64,000 nt of DNA from Xylanimonas cellulosilytica DSM 15894 (GCF_000024965.1 NC_013530.1:1860001-1924000), one strand, 5' to 3'; numbered from the stretch's first letter, positions 10,106-19,375 are shown. The notes: a model not told the origin generated them from the sequence alone. A program made the numbers and translations.

Positions 10106-10128
10106 CCGGAGCGAGGACGCTCCGGAGG
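10106..10128 (+). promoter_or_regulatory. Hairpin overlapping the ribD ribosome binding site
   Basis: CCGGAGCG (10106-10113) pairs perfectly with CGCTCCGG (10118-10125) around an AGGA loop. The ribD Shine-Dalgarno GGAGG (10124-10128) begins inside the 3' arm, so the stem can hide it. This is a candidate expression platform for translational control by the FMN riboswitch. I saw no T-tract supporting transcription termination. Confidence 0.6.
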
Positions 10129-10132
10129 AACG

Positions 10133-11185
10133 ATGGGAAGCACGGCGGGAAGCACACCGGCCGGCATCGCCGCCGCCATGGACCGTGCGCTCACCCTCGC
10201 CGCTCGCGGACCCGCCCACGGCCCCAACCCGCGCGTCGGCTGCGTCCTCCTCGCACCGGACGGCACCGTCATCGGCGAGGGCTGGCACCGCGGCGCCGGC
10301 ACCCCGCATGCCGAGGTCGCCGCCCTCCACGACGCGCACACCCGTGGGTGCGACCCGCGCGGTGCCACCGCCGTCGTCACCCTCGAACCCTGCAACCACA
10401 CCGGCCGCACGGGTCCGTGCGCCCAGGCCCTCGTCGACGCCGGCATCACCGACGTCGTCCACGCCATCGACGACCCCGGCGCCCGCTCCGGCGGGGGAGC
10501 CGACCATCTGCGCGCCCACGGCATCCGCGTCACCTCCGAGGTCCGCGCCGCCGCCGCCCTCGAGCTCGTCCACCACTGGCACCACGCCGTCACCGCCGGA
10601 CGCCCCTGGGTCACCCTCAAGACCGCCACCACGCTCGACGGGCGCGTCGCCGCCAGCGACGGCACCTCGAAGTGGATCACCGGACCAGAGGCCCGCGAGC
10701 ACGCCCACAGCGTCCGTGCCCAGGTCGACGCCATCGCCGTCACCACCGGCACCGCCCTCGCCGACGACCCCGCCCTGACCGCCCGCACCCCCGACGGCGG
10801 CCTCGCCGCGCACCAGCCCCTGCGCGTCGTCGTCGGACACCGCGACCTGCCCCCCGGCGCCCGCCTGCGCGACGACGACGCCGAGACGCTCCACCTGCGC
10901 ACCCACGACGTCCACCACGTCCTCGCCGCACTCCACGACCGCGAGATCCGCCACCTCCTCGTCGAGGGAGGACCCGCCCTCGCCACCGCACTCCTCGCCG
11001 CCGACGCCGTCGACGAGCTCCACGCCTACATCGCCCCCGTGATCCTCGGCGACGGCCGTCCCGCCGTCGCTCCCTTCGGCGTCACCACCCTCGCTGCCGC
11101 ACCCCGTTGGCACACGACCGACACCCACCGCCTCGGCGACGACATCCTCGTCGTCGCCCGCCGCACCCCTGCTACGGAGGCCTGA
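10133..11185 (+). CDS. ribD: Bifunctional riboflavin deaminase/reductase RibD
   Basis: Performs the deamination and side-chain reduction steps of riboflavin synthesis. The N-terminal cytidine-deaminase-type domain holds zinc motifs PHAEVAAL and EPCNHTGRTGPC (residues about 55-100). The C-terminal reductase domain starts around WVTLKTATTLDGRVAASDG (about 157) and continues with SKWITG and HLLVEGGPALA. 350 residues is normal. GGAGG lies 4 nt before the ATG. First gene of the FMN-controlled operon; the stop overlaps the ribE ATG by one base. Confidence 0.96.
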   Translation: MGSTAGSTPAGIAAAMDRALTLAARGPAHGPNPRVGCVLLAPDGTVIGEGWHRGAGTPHAEVAALHDAHTRGCDPRGATAVVTLEPCNHTGRTGPCAQALVDAGITDVVHAIDDPGARSGGGADHLRAHGIRVTSEVRAAAALELVHHWHHAVTAGRPWVTLKTATTLDGRVAASDGTSKWITGPEAREHAHSVRAQVDAIAVTTGTALADDPALTARTPDGGLAAHQPLRVVVGHRDLPPGARLRDDDAETLHLRTHDVHHVLAALHDREIRHLLVEGGPALATALLAADAVDELHAYIAPVILGDGRPAVAPFGVTTLAAAPRWHTTDTHRLGDDILVVARRTPATEA

Positions 11186-11793
11186 TGTTCACCGGAATCG
11201 TCGAAGAGCGAGGCACCGTCCGCTCCATCGAGCACCACGACGACGGCCGTGACGCCGTCCTCACCATCGGCGCCCCCACCATCGCCGCCGACACCCGCCA
11301 CGGCGCCTCCATCGCCGTCAACGGCGTCTGCCTCACCGTCGTCACCCACGACGGCACCGGCTTCACCGCCGACGTCATGCCCCAGACCCTCCGCCTCACC
11401 GCCCTCGGTGACCTCCGTCCCGGCAGCCCCGTCAACCTCGAGCGAGCCCTGCTCGGCGGCGGCCGACTGGACGGACACGTCGTCCAAGGGCACGTCGACG
11501 GCATCGCCACCCTCACCACCCGCAACCCCGGACCCCGCTGGGACGAGCTCACCTTCGAGCTCCCCGCGCCTCTGCGCCGCTACGTCGCGCCCCAGGGCTC
11601 CATCGCCCTCTCCGGCGTCTCCCTGACCGTCACCCACGTGACCGACACCGGCTTCGGCGTCGCCCTCATCCCCACCACCCTCGACCTGACCACCCTCGGC
11701 ACCCTCCAGCCCGGCGACCAGGTCAACGTCGAGGTCGACGTCCTCGCCAAGTACGTCGAACGCATGCTCGATCACCGGGAGAACCACGCATGA
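11185..11793 (+). CDS. ribE: Riboflavin synthase alpha chain
   Basis: Dismutates two 6,7-dimethyl-8-ribityllumazines to riboflavin. The 202 residues contain the two tandem lumazine-binding repeats: MFTGIVEERGTV with VNGVCLTV in the first, and LDGHVVQGHVDG with LSGVSLTV in the second. The start is preceded by CGGAGG. Translational coupling runs through the whole operon (ATGA overlap with ribBA). Confidence 0.95.
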   Translation: MFTGIVEERGTVRSIEHHDDGRDAVLTIGAPTIAADTRHGASIAVNGVCLTVVTHDGTGFTADVMPQTLRLTALGDLRPGSPVNLERALLGGGRLDGHVVQGHVDGIATLTTRNPGPRWDELTFELPAPLRRYVAPQGSIALSGVSLTVTHVTDTGFGVALIPTTLDLTTLGTLQPGDQVNVEVDVLAKYVERMLDHRENHA

Positions 11794-13100
11794 CCAGCGC
11801 CGCCCGCCGCAGCCCCGCGCCCCCCGCCATCGCACGCGCCCTGGCGGCCCTCGCGGACGGCCGCCCCGTGCTCGTCGCCGACGACCTGGACCGGGAGAGC
11901 GAGGTCGACGTCGTCCTGGCGGCCACGCACGCCACGGCCGCATGGGTCGCCTGGACCGTGCGGCACTCGTCCGGCTACCTGTGCGCCCCCATGCCCGCCG
12001 AGCGCGCCGACGTCCTCGACCTGCCGCTGATGGTCGCCGACAACCGTGACCCGCGCCGCACCGCGTACTGCGTCTCGGTCGACGCGGCCGCAGGCGTCAC
12101 CACCGGCATCTCCGCCGCTGACCGCGCCCGCACGCTGCGCGTCCTCGCGGACCCTGCGGCGACCCCGGCGGACCTCATCCGCCCAGGCCACGTGCTCCCC
12201 CTGCGGGCCGTGCCCGGTGGCGTGCTGGAACGCCCCGGGCACACCGAGGCCGCGGTCGATCTCGTCCGGCTCGCCGGCGCGGGGGAGGTGGGCGTCATCG
12301 CCGAGCTGGTGCACGACGACGGCACGATGGTCCGCCTGCACCAGGCGCGGGCCCTCGCTGCCCAGCACGGGCTGGAGCTCCTGACGATCGCCGACCTGGC
12401 CCGGTGGCTCCGCGACGCGGGGCCGGTGGTTCCGACACGCCCGACCACCGGGGGAGGGGAGGTCCCGCGCGTCGTGCACGTCGCCGCATCACGGCTCCCC
12501 ACCGAGCACGGCGAGTTCCGCCTGCACGCGTTCCACGACCTGCTCACGGGCGCCGAGCACGTGGCCCTGGTCGCCGACGGCGCCGGCACCGCGGGGGAGC
12601 ACACGCCGTGGGTGCGGGTGCACTCGGAGTGCCTCACGGGCGACTCCTTCGGCTCGCTGCGCTGCGACTGCGGCCCGCAGCTGCGCGCCTCGCTCCGCGC
12701 GGTCGCCGAGCACGGCGGCGCCGTCGTCCACCTGCACGGGCACGAGGGGCGCGGCATCGGCCTGAGCGCCAAGGTGGCCGCCTACGCGCTGCAGGACCAG
12801 GGCCGCGACACGGTCGAGGCGAACGTCGACCTCGGCCTGCCCGTGGACGCACGCGAGTACGGGGCGGCAGCCGCGATCCTGCGCGAGCTCGGGCTCGACC
12901 GGATCCGGCTGCTGACCAACAACCCGCTCAAGGCCGACGGCCTGCGGGCGGCGGGCATCGACGTCGTCGGGCGCGAACCGCTCGAGGTCGGCCTGGGGCC
13001 CGAGAACGAGCACTACCTGACCACCAAGAAGCGGTCGATGGGCCACCTGCTGCGCCTGTCGTCGATCGAGCCCGTCGAGATCCTCAAGGAGAACGCATGA
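11790..13100 (+). CDS. ribBA: Bifunctional 3,4-DHBP synthase/GTP cyclohydrolase II
   Basis: Supplies both precursors of riboflavin: dihydroxybutanone phosphate (RibB half, residues about 12-210) and the GTP-derived pyrimidine (RibA half, about 220-436). RibA is canonical, with zinc ligands in [15 protein letters not shown] and [13 protein letters not shown], then [12 protein letters not shown]. RibB keeps [21 protein letters not shown] and TGISAADRA, but its acidic metal loop reads [10 protein letters not shown] (31-40) instead of the usual DDEDRENEGD. The metal-binding Glu of DRE is kept. Overlaps both neighbours by ATGA. Confidence 0.93.
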   Translation: MTSAARRSPAPPAIARALAALADGRPVLVADDLDRESEVDVVLAATHATAAWVAWTVRHSSGYLCAPMPAERADVLDLPLMVADNRDPRRTAYCVSVDAAAGVTTGISAADRARTLRVLADPAATPADLIRPGHVLPLRAVPGGVLERPGHTEAAVDLVRLAGAGEVGVIAELVHDDGTMVRLHQARALAAQHGLELLTIADLARWLRDAGPVVPTRPTTGGGEVPRVVHVAASRLPTEHGEFRLHAFHDLLTGAEHVALVADGAGTAGEHTPWVRVHSECLTGDSFGSLRCDCGPQLRASLRAVAEHGGAVVHLHGHEGRGIGLSAKVAAYALQDQGRDTVEANVDLGLPVDAREYGAAAAILRELGLDRIRLLTNNPLKADGLRAAGIDVVGREPLEVGLGPENEHYLTTKKRSMGHLLRLSSIEPVEILKENA

Positions 13101-13597
13101 GCAAGCACGGAGCACCCACCCTCACCGTCGAGGGGCGCGGCGTGCGCGTCGTCGTCGTCGCAGCGAGCTGGCACGCGCAGGTCATGGACGGCCTGCTCGA
13201 CGGTACCCGGCGGGCGCTGGCGGACGCCGGTGTCACGGACGTCACGGAGATCCGCGTGCCGGGGTCGTTCGAGCTGCCTGTCGCGGCCTCGCGCGCGGTC
13301 GCGGCCGGTGCGGACGCCGTCGTCGCGCTCGGCGTCGTCGTCCGGGGCGGCACCCCCCACTTCGACTACGTGTGCCAGGCGGCGACCATGGGCCTGACGG
13401 ACCTCTCCGTGCGGTCGGGGGTCCCGGTGGGGTTCGGCGTCCTGACCTGCGACGACGACGCCCAGGCGATCGACCGTGCCGGCCTGCCGGGGTCCCACGA
13501 GGACAAGGGGTACGAGGCCGCCCAGGCGGCAGTGGCGACGGTCGTGGCGCTCCGGGAGGCGCTCCCGGACGGGGACGTCGCGGGCCGCTCGCGCTGA
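13097..13597 (+). CDS. ribH: 6,7-dimethyl-8-ribityllumazine synthase
   Basis: Condenses the RibBA and RibD products to lumazine. The 166 residues hold [19 protein letters not shown], the substrate-binding [24 protein letters not shown] and [17 protein letters not shown]. The ATG overlaps the ribBA stop, making it the last gene of the rib operon. The 130-bp gap to hisE shows no clear terminator. Confidence 0.95.
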   Translation: MSKHGAPTLTVEGRGVRVVVVAASWHAQVMDGLLDGTRRALADAGVTDVTEIRVPGSFELPVAASRAVAAGADAVVALGVVVRGGTPHFDYVCQAATMGLTDLSVRSGVPVGFGVLTCDDDAQAIDRAGLPGSHEDKGYEAAQAAVATVVALREALPDGDVAGRSR

Positions 13598-13727
13598 GAG
13601 CCGCACAAACGGCTTCACGGACTCTGAGGAAAATAGTGTGCCAAGCGTCTCCGAACACCCCACGGGTCACCGTCCGCTCAGCGAACGGGCCCTGAGGGGA
13701 GGGGTCACGTCGCCTACGCTGAGCGCC

Positions 13728-13991
13728 GTGAAGACCTTCGACGCGCTGTTCGCCGAGCTGACCGAGAAGTCCGTGACCCGCCCTGAGGGCTCGGGCACCG
13801 TCAAGGAGCTCGACGCCGGCGTCCATGCGATCGGCAAGAAGATCGTGGAGGAGGCGGCCGAGGTGTGGATGGCCGCCGAGTACGAGACCGACGAGCGCAC
13901 GGCCGAGGAGATCTCGCAGCTGATCTATCACCTGCAGGTGCTCATGGTGGCCAAGGGCCTGACTCTCGACGACGTGTACGCGCATCTCTGA
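13728..13991 (+). CDS. hisE: Phosphoribosyl-ATP pyrophosphatase
   Basis: Second step of histidine synthesis. The 87-residue product ([15 protein letters not shown], then [16 protein letters not shown] with the metal-binding EExxE, then [13 protein letters not shown]) is typical of stand-alone actinobacterial HisE. The GTG start has a TACGCT -10 (13715-13720) 7 nt upstream and no close SD, so a leaderless transcript is likely. hisG follows, as in M. tuberculosis hisE-hisG. Confidence 0.95.
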   Translation: MKTFDALFAELTEKSVTRPEGSGTVKELDAGVHAIGKKIVEEAAEVWMAAEYETDERTAEEISQLIYHLQVLMVAKGLTLDDVYAHL

Positions 13992-13995
13992 GCGC

Positions 13996-14017
13996 GGTTT
14001 CGACAGGCTCAACCACC
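13996..14017. repeat. Copy of a dispersed 22-bp intergenic repeat
   Basis: GGTTTCGACAGGCTCAACCACC lies between hisE and hisG. The same element occurs three more times at 49169-49278 (with A or G at the tenth base), 35 kb away. Sequences of this type are known to be common between genes of related actinobacteria; their function is unknown. Confidence 0.85.
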
Positions 14018-14035
14018 ACCAGACGAGGATTTCCC

Positions 14036-14884
14036 GTGCTCCGCATCGCCGTGCCCAACAAGGGCTCCCTGTCCGAACCTGCCGTCGCGATGCTCCGCGA
14101 GGCCGGCTACAAGCAGCGCCGTGACTCGCGCGAGCTCGTGCTCGCCGACCCCGAGAACGACGCCGAGTTCTTCTTCCTGCGGCCGCGTGACGTCGCCGTG
14201 TACGTCGGTGCGGGCACCGTCGACGCGGGCATCACCGGCCGCGACCTGCTGCTCGACTCCGGCGCCGACGCCGTCGAGCACCTGCCGCTCGGGTTCGCCC
14301 GCTCGACGTTCCGGTTCGCCGCCCCGGCGGGCACGATGACCTCCGTGACGGAGATCGCCGGCAGGCGGGTGGCGTCGTCGTACACCACGCTCGTGGGCCG
14401 CCACCTCGCGGACCAGGGCGTCGAGGCCGCCGCGATCGTCCACCTGGACGGCGCCGTGGAGTCCTCGGTGCAGCTCGGCGTCGCGGACGTGATCGCCGAC
14501 GTCGTCGAGACCGGGTCGACGCTGCGCGCCGCCGGCCTCGAGGTGTTCGGCGAGCCGATCCTGCGGTCCGAGGCGGTGCTCGTCCGCCGGGCCGACGCCG
14601 ATCTCACCAACGGGATCTCGGTGCTGACCCGTCGCCTGCAGGGCGTGCTCACGGCACGCCAGTGGGTGCTCATGGACTACGTGGTGCCCAACGACCTGCT
14701 CGACGCCGCGGTGGGCATCACCCCGGGCTTCGAGTCGCCCACGGTGTCGCCGCTGCACGAGTCCGGATGGTCGGCCGTGCGAGTCATGGTCGAGCGCGTC
14801 ACGATGAACCGGACGATGGACGCGCTGTACGACGTCGGAGCGCGCGGTGTGCTCGTGACGTCGATCCTCGCGTCGCGTCTCTAG
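14036..14884 (+). CDS. hisG: ATP phosphoribosyltransferase (long form)
   Basis: First enzyme of histidine synthesis, feedback-inhibited by histidine. The 282 residues include [15 protein letters not shown], the GITGRDLL region, the PRPP-binding [16 protein letters not shown], and the C-terminal ACT-like regulatory domain, so it is the long, HisZ-independent form. The GTG at 14036 is preceded by ACGAGGAT. The frame is open further upstream into hisE, but the family N-terminus starts here. Confidence 0.96.
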   Translation: MLRIAVPNKGSLSEPAVAMLREAGYKQRRDSRELVLADPENDAEFFFLRPRDVAVYVGAGTVDAGITGRDLLLDSGADAVEHLPLGFARSTFRFAAPAGTMTSVTEIAGRRVASSYTTLVGRHLADQGVEAAAIVHLDGAVESSVQLGVADVIADVVETGSTLRAAGLEVFGEPILRSEAVLVRRADADLTNGISVLTRRLQGVLTARQWVLMDYVVPNDLLDAAVGITPGFESPTVSPLHESGWSAVRVMVERVTMNRTMDALYDVGARGVLVTSILASRL

Positions 14885-14924
14885 GACCCCAGCGACGGCA
14901 CGACCCGAGCGGCGGGAGGCCACG

Positions 14925-15386
14925 GTGCCTGACCGGCACGACGACGACAGCCGCGACCGCGTGTTCCGCCCCCTGTGGGCGACCGTCTCGGCGTGCGTCG
15001 TCGGCGTCCTCGCCGTCGGAGGCTCGCTGTTCGTGGGCCTGACCGCCCGGGCACCGGGTTCCGTGGCCGCCGCCAACCGGTGGTCGTTCGTCGTCTTCGC
15101 GGTCCTGGCGGCGCTGCTGCTGTGGCGGCTCGGGGGCGTGCACGCCGTGCCGTCGCGGGACGGGGTCGTGGTCCGCAACATCGTGCGGACCCGTCACCTG
15201 ACGTGGGCCGAGATCGTGGCGGTGCGCCTGACCTCCAACGACCCGTGGGTGATGCTCGATCTGGCGGACGGCACCACTCAGCCGGTGATGGCGATCCAGC
15301 GCTCCGACGGCGAGCGCGGGATGCGCGAGGCCACCCGCCTCGCCACCCTCGTGCGCAGGCGGGGCGAGGCCGCGGACCGGCTCTGA
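14925..15386 (+). CDS. PH-domain-like membrane protein
   Basis: A 153-residue protein with two membrane segments (about residues 19-40 and 50-66), then a cytoplasmic domain (VPSRDGVVVRNIVRTRHLTWAEIVAVRL) resembling bacterial PH-like (bPH) domains. Role unknown. The GTG start has GGGAGG about 6 nt upstream. It follows hisG by 40 nt and ends before a strong hairpin, so it is probably the end of the his transcript. Confidence 0.78.
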   Translation: MPDRHDDDSRDRVFRPLWATVSACVVGVLAVGGSLFVGLTARAPGSVAAANRWSFVVFAVLAALLLWRLGGVHAVPSRDGVVVRNIVRTRHLTWAEIVAVRLTSNDPWVMLDLADGTTQPVMAIQRSDGERGMREATRLATLVRRRGEAADRL

Positions 15387-15401
15387 GCAGGCGACAGCGC
15401 A

Positions 15402-15448
15402 GACGACAGCAGGGCGTGGTCTCGTCGAGACCACGCCCTGCTGTCGTC
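15402..15448. terminator. Bidirectional terminator hairpin, perfect 23-bp stem
   Basis: Positions 15402-15424 and 15426-15448 are exact reverse complements. It lies in the 70-bp space between two convergent genes (PH-like protein on plus, DEAD-box helicase on minus). No T-tract is seen, which is usual at this GC content. Confidence 0.85.
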
Positions 15449-15456
15449 GCTGTGGC

Positions 15457-17520
15457 TTACCAGCGCGGCTTGCGCGCCGCACGGTCGTTGCGGTCCGGGC
15501 CGCCGGTCCGCACGGGGCGGTCAGAGCGCTCGTACCGGTCGGTGCGGGCCGGGCGGTCGGCACGCTCGAACCGGTCGGAACGGGCGGGCCGGTCCGACGC
15601 GTCGCCGCGCTCGTACCGGTCGCTGCGGACCGGGCGGTCCGAGCGGTCGAAGCGCTCGGCACGGGCCGGACGGTCGTAGGACCGGGTGCCCTCGGGGGCG
15701 CCGCGGTCGACCGTCAGGCGCAGCGCACGGCCCGCGACGCGGGCGCGCGACAGCCGGTCGAGCTGGGCGCCGTCGAGCGGGGCCGTGATGTCGACGAGCG
15801 AGAACGAGCCGAAGATGTCGATCTTGCCGACGTCGGCACCGGTCAGGCCGCCTTCGCCGGTGATGGCACCGACGATGCCGCCCGGGTTCACCCCGTCCTT
15901 GTGCCCGACGGCGACGCGGTAGCGCGTCCCCGCGGCCGGACGGCGGATGCCGCGCGTGTGGGACCGGTCGTCGCCGTCGCGTGCCGGGCGGCGGTCGCGG
16001 TCGCCGAACCGGTCACCGCGAGCGCCGCGGTCGCCGATCTCGTGCTTGCGGGTCTCGCGGGCCTGGCGTGCGGCGCGGCCTTCGGCCTGCTCGCGCTCGT
16101 ACTCCTCCTGCTCGGCGCGGGCGCGGGGGCCGTCGTCGCCGACGGCGAGGGCGAGGAGGGTGGCGGCGAGGTCGACGGCCTTGGTGGGGTCGACGACGCC
16201 GGCCTCTTCGCCGTCGCCGGTGGTGACGAGGTTGCGGACGAGCTGCTTGTAGAGGTCGAGGCGGCCGGCCTGGGTGCGGGCGGGGGCGCTGTCGAGGAGG
16301 CGGGCGGCGCGGTGTGCGGAGACGTCGCGGGGGGAGGGGATGTCGATCTCTTCGAGGGAGACCTTGATGGTGTTCTCGATGAACTTGAGCTTGCCGCGCT
16401 CGTGGGGGGTGACGAAGGAGACGGCGCGGCCGGTGCGGCCGGCGCGGCCGGTGCGGCCGATGCGGTGGACGTAGGCCTCGGCTTCGCGGGGGATGTCGAA
16501 GTTGACGACGAGGCCGATGCGGTCGACGTCGAGGCCGCGGGCGGCGACGTCGGTGGCGACGAGCACGTCGAGGGCGCCGGAGCGGAGGCGCTCGACGATC
16601 TTCTCGCGTTCCTTCTGGGCGACGTCGCCGGAGATGGTGGCGGCGGAGATGCCCTTCTCGATGAGGGCGGCGCCGACTTCTTCGGCGGCGGAGCGGGTGC
16701 GGGTGAAGACGATGGAGGCGTCGGCGTCGGAGGTGGCGAGGATGCGGGTCAGTGCCCCGACCTTGTGGCGGAAGGGGACGATCGCGTAGCCCTGGTGCAC
16801 GGAGGCGACGGTGGACGACTGGCGGGCGACGGCGATCTCGACGGGGTCGTTGAGGTGGGTGTCGGCGATGGCCCGGATGGCGGGGGGCATGGTCGCGGAG
16901 AAGAGGGCGACCTGTCGCTGGGTGGGGGCGTACGAGAAGATCTTCTCGACGTCTTCGGCGAAGCCCATGCGGAGCATCTCGTCGGCCTCGTCGAGGACGA
17001 GGAACCGGGCGTCGTCGAGGACGAGCCCGCCGCGCTCGAGGTGGTCGATGACGCGTCCGGGGGTGCCGACGACGACGTGGACGCCGTCGCGCAGGGCGCG
17101 CTGCTGGGGCACGTACGGGGAGCCGCCGTAGACGGACAGGACGCGGACGTCGGGCAGGTGGGACGCGAAGGACTCGATGGCTTCGGCGACCTGCATGGCG
17201 AGCTCGCGGGTGGGCGTCAGGACGAGGGCCTGGACGGTGGGCCGGGTGCCGCGGTGGGCTTCGACGGAGGCGAGGAGGGGGAGGCCGAACGCGGCGGTCT
17301 TGCCGGTGCCGGTCTGGGCGACGCCGGTGATGTCACGGCCGCCGAGGAGGGCCGGGATGGCCTGGGCCTGGATGGCGGAGGGAGTGGTGAAGCCGAGGTC
17401 GGCGACGGCGGCTTCGAGGGTGGCGGGCAGGCCGAGGGTGTCGAAGCCGGGCTCGACGGGGGTCTCGATGGGTGCGACGGGGGCCTCGGTGGGCACGACG
17501 ACGTCAGGGGTGGTGGGCAT
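15457..17520 (-). CDS. deaD: DEAD-box ATP-dependent RNA helicase (DeaD/CsdA type)
   Basis: A 687-residue RNA helicase for ribosome assembly and RNA unwinding. Visible motifs: Q motif FTTPSAIQAQAIP, Walker A AQTGTGKT, PTRELA, DEAD in LVLDEADEMLRMGF, SAT, and HRIGRTGRAGRTGRA. A DbpA-like RNA-binding domain follows (RYRVAVGHKDGVNPGGIVGAI). The last 90 residues are an Arg/Asp/Ser tail of repeated RSDRYER and RPAR units. ATG 17520 (MPTTPDVVV) is chosen over GTG 17595; the latter adds 25 residues without family support. Confidence 0.9.
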   Translation of the reverse strand: MPTTPDVVVPTEAPVAPIETPVEPGFDTLGLPATLEAAVADLGFTTPSAIQAQAIPALLGGRDITGVAQTGTGKTAAFGLPLLASVEAHRGTRPTVQALVLTPTRELAMQVAEAIESFASHLPDVRVLSVYGGSPYVPQQRALRDGVHVVVGTPGRVIDHLERGGLVLDDARFLVLDEADEMLRMGFAEDVEKIFSYAPTQRQVALFSATMPPAIRAIADTHLNDPVEIAVARQSSTVASVHQGYAIVPFRHKVGALTRILATSDADASIVFTRTRSAAEEVGAALIEKGISAATISGDVAQKEREKIVERLRSGALDVLVATDVAARGLDVDRIGLVVNFDIPREAEAYVHRIGRTGRAGRTGRAVSFVTPHERGKLKFIENTIKVSLEEIDIPSPRDVSAHRAARLLDSAPARTQAGRLDLYKQLVRNLVTTGDGEEAGVVDPTKAVDLAATLLALAVGDDGPRARAEQEEYEREQAEGRAARQARETRKHEIGDRGARGDRFGDRDRRPARDGDDRSHTRGIRRPAAGTRYRVAVGHKDGVNPGGIVGAITGEGGLTGADVGKIDIFGSFSLVDITAPLDGAQLDRLSRARVAGRALRLTVDRGAPEGTRSYDRPARAERFDRSDRPVRSDRYERGDASDRPARSDRFERADRPARTDRYERSDRPVRTGGPDRNDRAARKPRW

Positions 17521-17704
17521 GAAAAGCACCGATCCGTTCAGGGAGCGGGAGTCCTGCCCGTCGCTGAGGACGGGCGGTCGCAGCTCCCGGGACACGGATT
17601 ACACACACCTGTCCGTTCCGAGGCTGTGCCGGTGAGGCTGCCGGGAAGGACGCACGACGATGCGGGAAGGGCGACGAACTCCGAAGATGAGTCGGTCCAT
17701 CCTA
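17521..17704 (-). promoter_or_regulatory. Probable promoter and long 5' leader of the helicase gene
   Basis: On the minus strand a TAGGAT -10-like hexamer (17699-17704) would start a transcript near 17690, leaving about 170 nt of untranslated leader. Long structured leaders are known for cold-induced DEAD-box genes such as csdA/deaD. That this leader is regulatory is inference. The remaining gap to pgsA (17705-17852) holds only the pgsA promoter region and GC-rich near-repeats of GGTGCAT. Confidence 0.4.
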
Positions 17705-17852
17705 CGTTCACCGCGCGCCACCGGGGTTCATGAGGGCGGTGAGTTCGGTCACCCGTGCCGGGGCGTCGTCACCCGCGCGGCGGGTGCGCGGTGCATGCGG
17801 GTCGGGTGTCGCCGCCCGCGGGGCGGGTCGCGGTGCATAGGATGAGCGAGCC

Positions 17853-18506
17853 GTGGGTGGCGGCGACGAGGACGGGACGGTGGGCGTGCAGCAGGATCAG
17901 GAGGTCGGCTCCTCGGTCTGGACCGTGCCCAACCTCATCAGCTTCCTGCGCCTGGCACTGGTGCCGGTGTTCGCGGTGCTCATCGTGTCCCACCACGACG
18001 GCTGGGCGTTGGCGGTTCTCGCGTTCTCGGGGTTCACGGACTGGCTGGACGGCAAGCTCGCGCGGGTCCTGAACCAGACGAGCCGGCTGGGCCAGATGCT
18101 GGACCCGGCGGCGGACCGTCTGTTCATCTTCGTGACGCTGATCGGTCTGGCGTGGCGTGACGTGGTGCCGCTGTGGCTGGTGCTGGTGATCGTGGTCCGT
18201 GACCTGATGCTCACCTGCCTGGTGCCGGTCCTGGCTCGGCACGGTTACGGGCCGCTGGAGGTCTCGATCGTCGGCAAGGGCGGCACGTTCGCGCTGCTGT
18301 ACGCGTTCCCGCTGCTGCTGCTCGCGGAGTACAGCGGTGTGCTCGGGACGGTCGCGCACGTCGTCGGGTGGGCGTTCACGTGGTGGGGCGTGGGCCTGTA
18401 CTGGCTCGCGGGTGTGCAGTACGTGGCGCAGGCGCGCCGTCTCCTCGCCGCTGACGACGGCGGGCGTGGCCCCGCACCGGCCGCGAGCGCCGAGGAGCCC
18501 GTGTGA
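17853..18506 (+). CDS. CDP-alcohol phosphatidyltransferase (PgsA-like)
   Basis: Membrane enzyme that transfers a phosphatidyl group from CDP-diacylglycerol to an alcohol, probably glycerol-3-phosphate or phosphatidylglycerol. The signature DG-x2-AR-x8-G-x3-D-x3-D is complete (DGKLARVLNQTSRLGQMLDP, then AAD). About six membrane helices in 217 residues. Corresponds by position to Rv1822 (pgsA2). GTG start with TAGGAT (17838-17843) 9 nt upstream; a second GTG at 17883 is possible. The stop overlaps the next gene. Confidence 0.88.
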   Translation: MGGGDEDGTVGVQQDQEVGSSVWTVPNLISFLRLALVPVFAVLIVSHHDGWALAVLAFSGFTDWLDGKLARVLNQTSRLGQMLDPAADRLFIFVTLIGLAWRDVVPLWLVLVIVVRDLMLTCLVPVLARHGYGPLEVSIVGKGGTFALLYAFPLLLLAEYSGVLGTVAHVVGWAFTWWGVGLYWLAGVQYVAQARRLLAADDGGRGPAPAASAEEPV

Positions 18507-19375
18507 CGTCCCCGTCGGGCAAGCCGCCGCGGCCGCCGCGGCGGCTCGACGAGTCGATGACGTTGCTCACGGAGGTCATGGAGCGTCCCCTGGACCCGGG
18601 GTATGCGGAGGCGACGGCCCGACGGCGTGAGGCGGCTGCGGCGGGCACGCTGCGGCGGCGCAGCCCGGCGACGTCGGTGGGCGTCGTCGTCCTGGCGGTG
18701 GCATTGGGGTTGGTGACGGCGGTGGCGTCGCACCAGCTGCGGGTGCCGCAGGCGTCGGTGACCGAGGCGCGGACGGTGCTGGAGCGGCAGATCACGGAGC
18801 GGGGCGACCAGGTGGCGGGGTTGACGCAGCGGGCGGACGACCTGTCGCGGGAGATCGTGGAGCTGCAGCGTTCGGCGTTGGAGACGCAGGAGCCGGGTCT
18901 GTTGGATCTGATCCAGCGGGACAGCATGCACAACGGCACGGAGGCGGTGTCGGGGCCGGGTCTGGTGGTGTCGTTGACGGATGCGGGCGGTGGCCTGGTG
19001 GGGGAGCCGGACGAGCAGTCGCTGGTGCGTGACCAGGATCTGCAGGTCGTCGTCAACGAGCTGTGGGCGGCGGGGGCGGAGGCGGTCAGCGTCGACGACC
19101 AGCGGTTGACGGCGAAGACGGCCATCCGTAACGCGGGCGCGGCGGTGCTGGTGAACCTGGTGCCGTTGCCGGGGCCGACGTACGTGGTGCGCGCGGTGGG
19201 CGACCCGGAGGCCATGCAGACGGCGATCGCCCGGTCCTCGCTGCCGGGGTATCTGCAGCTCCTGGGTGGGCGGTACGGGATCCGGTCGAGCGTGGTCGCA
19301 CAGTCGTCGCTCGACCTGCCGGGGGCGGGCGCTCAGCCGTTGCAGCATGCCCAGCCGGTAGGCTCGCGGCCATGA
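18503..19375 (+). CDS. DUF881 membrane-anchored protein (first of pair)
   Basis: A 290-residue protein with one membrane helix (about residues 56-74), a coiled-coil stretch (LERQITERGDQVAGLTQRADDL area) and the DUF881 domain (AVSGPGLVVSLTDAG; ELWAAGAEAVSVDDQRL; GPTYVVRAVGDPEAM). Extracytoplasmic, function unknown. It sits in the order pgsA-DUF881-sbp-DUF881-garA, matching Rv1822-Rv1825. The GTG start overlaps the pgsA stop by four bases. Confidence 0.88.
   Translation: MTSPSGKPPRPPRRLDESMTLLTEVMERPLDPGYAEATARRREAAAAGTLRRRSPATSVGVVVLAVALGLVTAVASHQLRVPQASVTEARTVLERQITERGDQVAGLTQRADDLSREIVELQRSALETQEPGLLDLIQRDSMHNGTEAVSGPGLVVSLTDAGGGLVGEPDEQSLVRDQDLQVVVNELWAAGAEAVSVDDQRLTAKTAIRNAGAAVLVNLVPLPGPTYVVRAVGDPEAMQTAIARSSLPGYLQLLGGRYGIRSSVVAQSSLDLPGAGAQPLQHAQPVGSRP

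Noticed and set aside
15402-15448. Regulatory RNA at the PH-like/helicase boundary
   Set aside because: A perfect stem between convergent stops is best explained as a bidirectional terminator.
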